A stretch of DNA of 13,210 bases. It comes from TMED161 sp964532515. Its GTDB lineage: Bacteria > Fidelibacterota > Marinisomatia > SCGC-AAA003-L08 > D37C17. The notes below the pieces were generated by a model. It saw only the letters and a list, made by a program, of their open reading frames with translations, made no database searches and was not told the DNA's origin. Every line of letters begins with the position of its first letter. Within the stretch, counting starts at the first letter, position 1. Of the stretch, positions 6,799-13,210 are shown one piece after another. Both the position numbers and the translations under genes were made by a program. The DNA is taken from contig CAZHKH010000032.1 of the NCBI GenBank assembly GCA_964532515.1, forward strand, positions 1 to 13,210, given 5' to 3'.

Positions 6799-7213
6799 TT
6801 AGAATTTTTAACCCTTCAATGTATGATTGTTTTCCTAATCCATATATTTGTTGAATGCAAACATCTTTTAATACAGATATTTTTCTAAAATCTTCTCTAT
6901 GCATTATATCTGATAAATGTATCTCAACTGTTGGAATATTTACTGAGGAGATTGCATCTCTTATTGAATAAGAGTAGTGAGATAGTGCCCCAGCATTAAT
7001 GAGTAGTCCTTGTGCCCACTGCCTCTCATCATGTATGGCATCAATAATCATCCCCTCATGATTTGATTGGTAAAATTTAAATTTATGGTTTGAGCCTTCG
7101 GGAGATGTTTCAAGCCACATCATTAATTCCTCTAATGAATTTTCTCCATAAACTTCCGGCTCTCTTTCGCCTAATAAATTTAGATTGGGTCCATTTATAA
7201 CAAGTATATTCAT
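6785..7213 (-). CDS. aroQ: 3-dehydroquinate dehydratase, type II
   Basis: Converts 3-dehydroquinate to 3-dehydroshikimate, the third shikimate-pathway step, in the cytoplasm. The 142 residues match the small type II dodecameric enzyme and not type I AroD. Visible motifs: NGPNLNLLGERE (7-18), the active-site tyrosine in VYG (Y22), QSNHEG (49-54), INAGALSHYS (72-81, normally INPxAxTHTS), the catalytic histidine in EIHLSD (H99) and HREDFR (105-110) with the substrate-binding Arg. The Pro-to-Ala change in the INAGA loop is mild. The ATG overlaps the aroB stop by four bases (ATGA), a typical translational-coupling junction. It is the last shikimate gene before the three unrelated genes of the array. 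Confidence 0.96.
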   Translation of the reverse strand: MNILVINGPNLNLLGEREPEVYGENSLEELMMWLETSPEGSNHKFKFYQSNHEGMIIDAIHDERQWAQGLLINAGALSHYSYSIRDAISSVNIPTVEIHLSDIMHREDFRKISVLKDVCIQQIYGLGKQSYIEGLKILNDNK

Positions 7214-8265
7214 AGATTGGATACAGTATTTTTAATTAGATCAACTTCAATATTATCTGAAATATACGAATTCCCAATACTATTTAATAAAATGAAATTA
7301 TTTTTACCATTTATACGCTTCTTATCCTTCGAGAGTTGATCGAGTATTTTTTCTGTATCAAAATGGATATTTGGAAGATCAAGGTGGTTGATTAATGAAA
7401 CTATTTCATCTAGATCACTATTATCTAATGTGTCCTTTGCTTTGGATAAATACGCCGCACCAATCATACCATAGGCAACGGCCTCTCCATGCCTAATACT
7501 ATAAATTGATTCTATTGCATGGCCAATAGTATGACCAAAATTTAATTTATTTCTGATATTGTTATCTTTTTCATCTTTAGTAATAATGTTTGTTTTAATT
7601 TCACAGCACCATTCTATAATCTTCATAAGTATATTTATATCATATAAATTATTTTTATTTTCTTTTATAAATAAAAATAAATCAAAATCACAGGCGATGC
7701 CATATTTGATTGCTTCAAAAAGACCTGATGTTATTTCTTCTTTGCTAAGAGTTGATAAAAAATTAGTATCGATAATAACAGCCTTAGGATGATAAAAGGT
7801 CCCAATTAAATTTTTTCCATCTTTAAGGTCGAGTCCAGTTTTCCCGCCAATAGATGAATCTATCATTGATAGTAATGTTGTTGGAATATTAATATAATCA
7901 ATCCCCCTATTATATGTAGATGCAACAAAAGCAATTAGGTCTCCGACTGAACCTCCTCCTAAAGATAGAATTAATGAATTTTTATCAATATTTTGATTGA
8001 TTAATTGCTCGTGTATATGCAAAAATTCTCTAAAGGATTTTTTATTATTTGATGTGAGATTAACTGGAATATAGACAGCATCATTAAAAAGTATTTTAAT
8101 CTCATCTATAGCATTTGAACTAATATTAGAATCAAATATTACTATATACTTTGAATATTCTAATTGATGGGGAATTATTGTTTTTAAATTATGAATTAGA
8201 TTTTCTCCTATAAGAATATCATAGCGTGTGGGTTTGTTTAATATTTCTATATTAATTTTTTTCAT
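7210..8265 (-). CDS. aroB: 3-dehydroquinate synthase
   Basis: NAD- and zinc-dependent cyclisation of DAHP to 3-dehydroquinate, the second step of the shikimate pathway. The 351 residues match the usual length. The nucleotide and phosphate site is GGGSVGDL (103-110), followed by the hallmark stretch PTTLLSMIDSSIGGKTGLD (128-146) and KNLIGTFYHP (151-160). Zinc ligands are E184 in LFEAIKYG, H245 in NFGHTIGHA and H259 in RHGEAVAYGM. All key residues are present. The ATG overlaps the aroK end by 14 bases; no Shine-Dalgarno is visible, so translation probably relies on re-initiation. The first enzyme of the pathway, DAHP synthase, is not encoded in the window. Confidence 0.97.
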   Translation of the reverse strand: MKKINIEILNKPTRYDILIGENLIHNLKTIIPHQLEYSKYIVIFDSNISSNAIDEIKILFNDAVYIPVNLTSNNKKSFREFLHIHEQLINQNIDKNSLILSLGGGSVGDLIAFVASTYNRGIDYINIPTTLLSMIDSSIGGKTGLDLKDGKNLIGTFYHPKAVIIDTNFLSTLSKEEITSGLFEAIKYGIACDFDLFLFIKENKNNLYDINILMKIIEWCCEIKTNIITKDEKDNNIRNKLNFGHTIGHAIESIYSIRHGEAVAYGMIGAAYLSKAKDTLDNSDLDEIVSLINHLDLPNIHFDTEKILDQLSKDKKRINGKNNFILLNSIGNSYISDNIEVDLIKNTVSNL

Positions 8266-8764
8266 TGATATTCAGTATAACAGTATCAGCTAAATGATCC
8301 GGAGAGTTGGTATCAGAATTAATAATTATATTTGAACATTCGCTATAAAAAGGCATTCTTTCAGATAAGGTGGTTTTCAATTCTTCTTCAATATTAGTTG
8401 TATTATACAATAAAGGTCTATTCATTTGGTTGGGTTTATATCTTCCTACTAATTCTGAAATTGGACATTGCAGCCAAACTCTATGTGTATACTTTTTTAT
8501 AATTTCCTTGGTAAGCATATTTACTGCGCCACCACCAATTGAAATGACATGGGAATCTATGGGTAGATAATTTTTTATTAGCCTCTTCTCTTGAGTGCGA
8601 AAATATTTTTCTCCATTCTTTTCTATAATAGCTCCGATTGATACATTTTCCTCTTCTGCTATCAACTCATCTGAATCATAAAATTTAAACTGAAGTTTTT
8701 CTGCAACAATTCTTCCGATTGTTGTTTTCCCTGACATAGGCATCCCTAAAAAAATTATATTCAT
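8252..8764 (-). CDS. aroK: Shikimate kinase
   Basis: Phosphorylates shikimate to shikimate 3-phosphate with ATP. The 170 residues match the family. The P-loop is GMPMSGKTT (7-15). DSD (30-32) is the magnesium and shikimate site, FRTQE (55-59) gives the substrate Arg R56, and GGG is at 77-79. NRPLL (115-119) lies in the lid, and R136 in ERMPFYSE is the C-terminal substrate Arg. Everything needed for activity is visible. It starts seven bases after aroC with at most a weak AGAG upstream, and overlaps aroB by 14 bases. aroK followed by aroB is a frequent bacterial pairing. I use the symbol aroK as the generic one; there is no basis to choose between aroK and aroL. Confidence 0.95.
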   Translation of the reverse strand: MNIIFLGMPMSGKTTIGRIVAEKLQFKFYDSDELIAEEENVSIGAIIEKNGEKYFRTQEKRLIKNYLPIDSHVISIGGGAVNMLTKEIIKKYTHRVWLQCPISELVGRYKPNQMNRPLLYNTTNIEEELKTTLSERMPFYSECSNIIINSDTNSPDHLADTVILNINEKN

Positions 8765-8771
8765 TGTGTCT

Positions 8772-9929
8772 CTAATATTTTGCTGATTTTTTTATGTGCA
8801 TTTTTAGTTGATCCATAGAATCTCCACCAAATTTTGATAAAATAGTATCAGCAATAACAATGCATAGTAAGTTTTCTGCTATAATTGATGCAGCGGGGAC
8901 AGCGCAAGAATCAGTTCTTTCTTTATGTGCTTTCATGGGCTTATTTGTGTTTATGTCTACACTATCAAGTGGTTTTATCAATGTGGGGATTGGTTTCATT
9001 GATATTTTAATTGATATTGGCTGAGCATTGCTCATCCCACCTTCAATGCCACCGGCATTATTAGTTTTTCTTTCATATCTATCATTATTAAAAGTTATCT
9101 CATCATGAATATTGCTTCCATACTCTCCTGAGGCTCTAAATCCTTCTCCAAATTCTATTCCTTTAAATGCATTAATCGATAGAATAGTTTCCGATATCCT
9201 TCCTTGAAGCTTTTTATCCCACTGGCTATAGCTACCCAGTCCATATGGTAATCCATTGCAATTAATTTCTATAACACCTCCAACAGAGTCTCCCCTATCT
9301 TTTGCATGGTCTATTGCCTCAATCATCTTTTTTTCAGCTTTTTTATTTATACACCTCACATTTGATTTATCTGCTAGCTCATTAATTTTTTTATATGAAA
9401 GACTATGATCTATCTGAGATTCATCAATGATATTATATATCTGAATTACTCGGCTACATACTTGGATATCAAGTTCATCAAGAAGCTTCCTACAAATAGA
9501 ACCAATCGCAACCCTCATGGCTGTTTCTCTCGCAGAAGATCTCTCTATTACATTTCTAATATCATCAAATCCAAATTTCATAACACCAGCAAGATCTGCG
9601 TGCCCCGGTCTTGGAAGTGTTATCTTTTTACTATAACCATTATCTGCAACAGACATTGATTTTAACCAATTTTTTGCATCTTTATTCTCAATAATAAGAC
9701 CTATGGGAGCGCCTAAAGTTATTCCCTGCCTAACACCACAATAAAGTTTAGCATGATCAGATTCAATCTTCATCCGATTGCTTCGACCGTGCCCTTTCTG
9801 CCTTCTTTGAAGCTGAGCTTTAATGTAATCTTCATCTAATGAAAGATGGCTCGGAATTCCTTCTACTATTCCAAGTAAGCCTAATCCATGAGATTCGCCT
9901 GCAGTTAAATATTTGATTTTCTCTAGCAT
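8772..9929 (-). CDS. aroC: Chorismate synthase
   Basis: Removes phosphate from EPSP to give chorismate, the end of the common pathway, using reduced FMN as cofactor. The 385 residues are in the usual range. Signatures: TAGESHG (9-15, H14), RRQKGHGRS (42-50), GAPIGL (73-78), RPGHADLAG (107-115, H109), RSSARETA (130-137), a glycine-rich AGGIEGGMSNAQP (292-304) and KERTDSCAVPAA (336-347). The last form resembles the Gram-positive and Thermotoga-type branch, where the more common proteobacterial branch has RHDPC. The ATG lies inside the aroE end (7-base overlap) with only A-rich sequence upstream. Its product feeds the PabA/TrpG-dependent enzyme encoded at the head of the same array. Confidence 0.97.
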   Translation of the reverse strand: MLEKIKYLTAGESHGLGLLGIVEGIPSHLSLDEDYIKAQLQRRQKGHGRSNRMKIESDHAKLYCGVRQGITLGAPIGLIIENKDAKNWLKSMSVADNGYSKKITLPRPGHADLAGVMKFGFDDIRNVIERSSARETAMRVAIGSICRKLLDELDIQVCSRVIQIYNIIDESQIDHSLSYKKINELADKSNVRCINKKAEKKMIEAIDHAKDRGDSVGGVIEINCNGLPYGLGSYSQWDKKLQGRISETILSINAFKGIEFGEGFRASGEYGSNIHDEITFNNDRYERKTNNAGGIEGGMSNAQPISIKISMKPIPTLIKPLDSVDINTNKPMKAHKERTDSCAVPAASIIAENLLCIVIADTILSKFGGDSMDQLKMHIKKSAKY

Positions 9930-10714
9930 TTATTTTTAATTATATGGTTTCTAATCTTTTTATAATCTACACTTTGTAAAATGTCATTTTCTATCCATAT
10001 TTCAATTGATTTGATTGCCTGAAATATCAGCATATCTAATCCATCAATTATTTTATGTGTCTTTATATTTTTAATAAAATCATTTTTTATATTATAATTC
10101 ATATCAATATATGTGTCAATATAATTATAATCTAAATTGATGGAATTAAAATAATTTTCCATATTAATTTCAGATGAAGTACAATTAATGATAGTATCAT
10201 ATTTAAGGCTATCAGTAGAGCTATATTGAGCTATATTATCCTCACCTAAATCCAATCTCTTTAATAGTATTTCTAGATGCTTATCAGTCCTATTTATAAT
10301 CTTAAAATTAAATTTCTTATCAACTAAATATCTGCATATTGTATTTGAAACACCTCCCGCACCAATCACTAAAATTTTCCTGTTAGAGAAATTTATATTA
10401 TTTAATTTTATTGATTCTGAAAATCCATAATAGTCAGTATTGTATCCATATTTAATCTTATTAATTATTTTTATACAATTTACAGATTGTGTTGTTAGTG
10501 CAATGGGGTCAAGGTGATCCATATACTTGATAATATTATTTTTAAATGGGTTTGTTATATTAAGTCCATGATAATTAGATAAAATAGAAAAGTCAATCTT
10601 ACTAGATTCAATATAAGAATATGAATGTTCTAGATTTATTAATCTATAGATGAATGAATGCAATCTAGGACTTAATGATTGAGAGGTATTTGATCCTAAA
10701 ACAGCAAAGTTCAC
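9923..10714 (-). CDS. aroE: Shikimate dehydrogenase (NADP)
   Basis: Reduces 3-dehydroshikimate to shikimate with NADPH. The 263 residues match AroE. The substrate-binding N-terminal part shows SQSLSPRLH (11-19; usually HSxSPxxH, here with Gln), NITNPFK (52-58) with the catalytic Lys K58, and YNTDYYGF (91-98) with D94. The Rossmann part has VIGAGGVSN (116-124) and NRT (141-143), the latter favouring NADPH. DGLDMLIFQA (224-233) ends the active site. It starts with GTG, overlapping the aroA stop as GTGA. A GGAG five bases upstream supports this start. It is more divergent and Asn/Ile-rich than its neighbours, but no key residue is missing. Confidence 0.93.
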   Translation of the reverse strand: MNFAVLGSNTSQSLSPRLHSFIYRLINLEHSYSYIESSKIDFSILSNYHGLNITNPFKNNIIKYMDHLDPIALTTQSVNCIKIINKIKYGYNTDYYGFSESIKLNNINFSNRKILVIGAGGVSNTICRYLVDKKFNFKIINRTDKHLEILLKRLDLGEDNIAQYSSTDSLKYDTIINCTSSEINMENYFNSINLDYNYIDTYIDMNYNIKNDFIKNIKTHKIIDGLDMLIFQAIKSIEIWIENDILQSVDYKKIRNHIIKNKC

Positions 10715-11976
10715 TTATTCTCCATAACTTGATTTATTAAATACTTAAAATCAGGAAATGACACATTAATACAATTTGGATAATCAATATTATTTCCAGA
10801 AATAATCTGCGCCACTGAAATCATCATTGCTAATCTATGGTCATTTAAATTGTTTATATTATTTGTATTATACAACTTTTTTCTCCCTCTTATTGTAATT
10901 TGATTTATATTATCCGAGAGAACTTCCACCCCCATAGCTGTCAATATCTCAAATATGCCCTTTAGGCGATTAGATTCCTTATGCCTAAGCTCTCCTAGCC
11001 CAGATATTGTACTCTCCCCTTCGATGTGAGCGCAAATCAATGAAAGAATGGGGATCTCATCAATCATAGAAGGGATCTTAGTTTGATTGATGTTAATTGG
11101 CCTAAGATTCTTATCCCCCTTAACAGTTAATCTTCCTATCTTTTCATTGAATCTAATTTCTTCATTGTCAATCTGAATATTGGCACCCATTTCTATTAAT
11201 GATTCAATAAATCCTGTGCGATGTGAATTTAATAATAAATCATTAATTACTAACTTAGAACCATCAATAATAACTGCCGCCGCAATCAAATAAGAGGCTG
11301 ATGAGATATCGCCAGGAAGCTGAATATTGAAGCCTTCTAACAGCTTATCCTGATATGGAGAGATAATAATTTCCCCATTTCCATACTCAATAATCCTACT
11401 ATTTATTTTGCTAAGCATCAATTCAAGATGATCCCTTGTCTTTACTCTTTCAATAATCTTAATTTTATTTTTACACCCAAGTGCAGCTAAGATCAGAGCT
11501 GATTTTACTTGTGCGCTTGGAATAGATATGTGAATTTTATTTAAAGATGTATTTAAAAATTTCTCTAATCCAATGGGACCACATCCATTGATTGATGTAG
11601 CTTGCACTCCCATCTTATTTAAAGGCTCAGTTATTCTATCCATTGGACGAGCTAACAATGATTGATCTCCTACTAATCTACATGAAATTTTTTTATATGA
11701 AAGTAATCCAGCCAATAGCCTCATAGTTGTACCCGAGTTTCCACAATTAATATCCATTTTAGGAATCCTAAATGTATTCCCTTTCACTCTAATACTATCA
11801 GATGAACTCTGTATATCTATACCACACACCTTCATTGCTTCGATAGTATTAGCTATATCTTCTGAACTAGGTATATTTTTTATTACTGATTCACCATTTG
11901 AAATTGATGCTAACATAATAGCTCGATGGGCTAATGATTTATCACCTTTTAAATATATATTACCTGATATTCTCAT
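10711..11976 (-). CDS. aroA: 3-phosphoshikimate 1-carboxyvinyltransferase (EPSP synthase)
   Basis: Adds the enolpyruvyl group of PEP to shikimate 3-phosphate. The 421 residues match the family. Substrate residues lie in GDKSLAHRA (11-19: K13, S14, R18), preceded by LK where most have VP. GNSGTTMRLLAG (79-90) is the PEP loop, then GDQSLLARPMDR (103-114) and GDISSASYL (222-230). MIDEIPIL (304-311) carries the catalytic acid D306, and GELRHKESNR (328-337) and NDHRLAM (378-384) complete the site. The start is an ATG that overlaps pabA by 17 bases, only 10 residues before the GDKS motif, as usual for this enzyme. Its last codons carry the ribosome binding site for aroE. Confidence 0.97.
   Translation of the reverse strand: MRISGNIYLKGDKSLAHRAIMLASISNGESVIKNIPSSEDIANTIEAMKVCGIDIQSSSDSIRVKGNTFRIPKMDINCGNSGTTMRLLAGLLSYKKISCRLVGDQSLLARPMDRITEPLNKMGVQATSINGCGPIGLEKFLNTSLNKIHISIPSAQVKSALILAALGCKNKIKIIERVKTRDHLELMLSKINSRIIEYGNGEIIISPYQDKLLEGFNIQLPGDISSASYLIAAAVIIDGSKLVINDLLLNSHRTGFIESLIEMGANIQIDNEEIRFNEKIGRLTVKGDKNLRPININQTKIPSMIDEIPILSLICAHIEGESTISGLGELRHKESNRLKGIFEILTAMGVEVLSDNINQITIRGRKKLYNTNNINNLNDHRLAMMISVAQIISGNNIDYPNCINVSFPDFKYLINQVMENK
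10720..10723 (-). promoter_or_regulatory. Ribosome binding site that fixes the GTG start of aroE
   Basis: GGAG on the minus strand inside the last codons of aroA, five bases before the GTG at 10714. Combined with the GTGA stop-start overlap it supports coupled translation and this non-ATG start. Confidence 0.55.
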
Positions 11977-12532
11977 TTAAAAAATTCTTTATTATTTGTA
12001 ATCCGACTGATGTTAAGATAGATTCTGGGTGAAACTGCAATCCATATAATGGGAATTTATTATGTTTTATCCCCATAATTAAATTTGAATTTGTTTTTGC
12101 TATTATATCAAAATTATTATCGAGTGATTTATTATCTATTATTAATGAATGATATCTGGTCGCAACAAATGGAGATGGGATATTATAAAAAATAGAATTA
12201 TTATCATGATAAATTCTTGATGTTTTCCCATGAAAAACATCTTCAGCATTAATAATTTCTGCTCCATGGGCAAAACCAATAGCCTGATGACCTAGACATA
12301 TTCCCAATATAGGAAATTTATTTTTTAGATGTTTTATAATATCAATAGAAATACCTGAATTTTCAGGCCTTCCTGGCCCAGGAGATATGATAATATTATC
12401 AGGGTTTAAATTAATTATATCATCAATAGAAATACTATCATTCTTAAATACTTTAACATTAGAATCAATTTCACCTATATATTGAACAAGGTTATATGTG
12501 AATGAATCATAGTTATCTATTACAATATTCAT
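11960..12532 (-). CDS. pabA: Anthranilate / aminodeoxychorismate synthase glutamine amidotransferase subunit
   Basis: Class I glutamine amidotransferase that supplies ammonia from glutamine to the chorismate-binding partner (PabB or TrpE). The 190 residues match the free-standing subunit. Visible: IDNYDSFTYNLVQY (5-18), SPGPGRPENSG (50-60), the nucleophile C79 in GICLGHQ, HGKTS (101-105), RYHSL (126-130) and the H168/E170 dyad in FHPES. TrpG and PabA cannot be told apart by sequence alone, and many bacteria use one protein for both folate and tryptophan. I use pabA because no trp gene is near, but trpG is equally possible. It heads the aromatic operon, with no Shine-Dalgarno and only 30 bases to the divergent gene. 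Confidence 0.92.
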   Translation of the reverse strand: MNIVIDNYDSFTYNLVQYIGEIDSNVKVFKNDSISIDDIINLNPDNIIISPGPGRPENSGISIDIIKHLKNKFPILGICLGHQAIGFAHGAEIINAEDVFHGKTSRIYHDNNSIFYNIPSPFVATRYHSLIIDNKSLDNNFDIIAKTNSNLIMGIKHNKFPLYGLQFHPESILTSVGLQIIKNFLNENIR

Positions 12533-12562
12533 ATTTTTAAGTTATTTTATTGCTATTGAATT
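12533..12562. promoter_or_regulatory. Very short divergent gap between pabA and the dockerin-like gene
   Basis: Thirty AT-rich bases separate two divergent start codons. A full promoter for either gene cannot fit without reaching into the coding region of the other, unless transcripts are nearly leaderless. I see no convincing -35/-10 pair and no attenuator or leader peptide for the aromatic operon. Confidence 0.4.
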
Positions 12563-13201
12563 ATGATTAATCTAATAAAATCTATACCTCTATTACTAAT
12601 TACTATTCTAATTAGCCAGCCAAGAGGATGGACTCATCCAGAAACGGGATGGCAAGTAATTAGTGGTACCCATATGTGTATTTTTGCAGCTTATGATATA
12701 TATATAGATAATGAAAATGCAGAAATTAATCAGAATGATGCTATTGGTGTTTTCTTTGATGATGAATGTATAGGGTGGGCATATGCTCAAGAATCAATTA
12801 CAATTATACCGACTATTGGAAATGATGGTAGCAATCCTCAGTTCCCATCAAATGGAGATCAAATCAAATTTTATATTTATGATGATTCAAGGAATGTAGT
12901 ATTAGATATGCAATCTATAAATGAACTCCCTCTATGGCAACTAAATACCATGCCTAATATCAATGAATTATTTTCATGTTCATATAACTTGCCAATAGAT
13001 GAAAATGGAAATTGCCTAGATAGCTGTCATTATGATCCAACAAATGATGGTAATATTGATATCTTTGATATTATATTTTTAGTATCTAATTATATACTAT
13101 GCATTGATTGCAATGAAGAAATTTGCGGAGATGTTAATAGCGATGAAATAATTGATATACAAGATTTAACAATTCTACTAAATATAATGCTTGAAACTTA
13201 A
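12563..13201 (+). CDS. Secreted protein with dockerin-like C-terminus
   Basis: 212 residues. Residues 1-22 are a signal peptide (LIKSIPLLLITILIS). Residues 23-137 form a beta-rich domain starting GWTHPETGWQV, with AIGVFFDDECIGWAY (60-74) and GDQIKFYIYDDS (98-109). I recall similar domains in secreted proteins of marine FCB bacteria but cannot give a family name. The C-terminal 55 residues hold two dockerin-type calcium loops: D158/T160/D162/G163/D166/D169 in the DPTNDGNIDIFD stretch, and D190/N192/D194/D198/D201 in GDVNSDEIIDIQD, each followed by a hydrophobic helix (IIFLVSNYIL and LTILLNIML). Several Cys (C151, C155, C180, C183, C188) sit between. The tail could serve attachment or export; no cohesin scaffold is proven. 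The ATG has no Shine-Dalgarno. The nine bases after the stop show nothing. Confidence 0.8.
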   Translation: MINLIKSIPLLLITILISQPRGWTHPETGWQVISGTHMCIFAAYDIYIDNENAEINQNDAIGVFFDDECIGWAYAQESITIIPTIGNDGSNPQFPSNGDQIKFYIYDDSRNVVLDMQSINELPLWQLNTMPNINELFSCSYNLPIDENGNCLDSCHYDPTNDGNIDIFDIIFLVSNYILCIDCNEEICGDVNSDEIIDIQDLTILLNIMLET

Positions 13202-13210
13202 TAATTATTA

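Noticed and set aside
9405..9659. Plus-strand 84-residue frame inside aroC
   Set aside because: Lies wholly within the intact, strongly conserved aroC gene on the other strand and shows no motif.

Overview
This is a strongly AT-rich, densely packed bacterial chromosome segment with sixteen protein genes and no RNA genes, insertion sequences or CRISPR arrays that I can see. All core enzymes look intact. Most starts lack a clear Shine-Dalgarno sequence (clear exceptions are the first gene, clpP and aroE). Two secreted proteins carry features I associate with marine bacteria of the FCB group: a Ca-loop, dockerin-like C-terminal tail and a short secreted beta-rich repeat domain opening with an IAGFQF signature. 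My best guess is a marine Marinimicrobia (SAR406)-like lineage. That is an inference from style; there is no rRNA or other phylogenetic marker here to prove it.

Layout, left to right. (1) Positions 1-454, minus strand: the N-terminal part of a secreted repeat protein that runs off the window. (2) Positions 608-3754, minus strand: the protein quality-control operon tig-clpP-clpX, read from right to left and followed by a weak hairpin-type terminator at 550-571. (3) Positions 3835-4872, plus strand: trhO, a rhodanese-type tRNA uridine-34 hydroxylase, divergent from tig and overlapping the gene beyond it tail to tail by 8 bases. (4) Positions 4865-12532, minus strand: a ten-gene array read from right to left, pabA/trpG, aroA, aroE, aroC, aroK, aroB, aroQ, then a secreted redoxin-like protein, a small Cys-rich lipoprotein and a PqqB-like metallo-hydrolase. 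Neighbouring genes overlap or lie within 7 bases of each other. (5) Positions 12563-13201, plus strand: a secreted protein with a dockerin-like C-terminus, only 30 bases from pabA and divergent from it.

How they work together. aroB, aroQ, aroE, aroK, aroA and aroC supply every step from DAHP to chorismate; only DAHP synthase is missing from the window. The glutaminase subunit PabA/TrpG then commits chorismate to p-aminobenzoate/folate or to tryptophan, but its synthase partner is not here. Trigger factor meets nascent chains at the ribosome, and ClpX feeds rejected proteins to ClpP; the ClpX IGF loop and ClpP triad are both present. The three genes at the end of the aro array have no obvious link to aromatic synthesis. 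They are the most interesting unexplained part of the window, together with the two secreted proteins at its edges.
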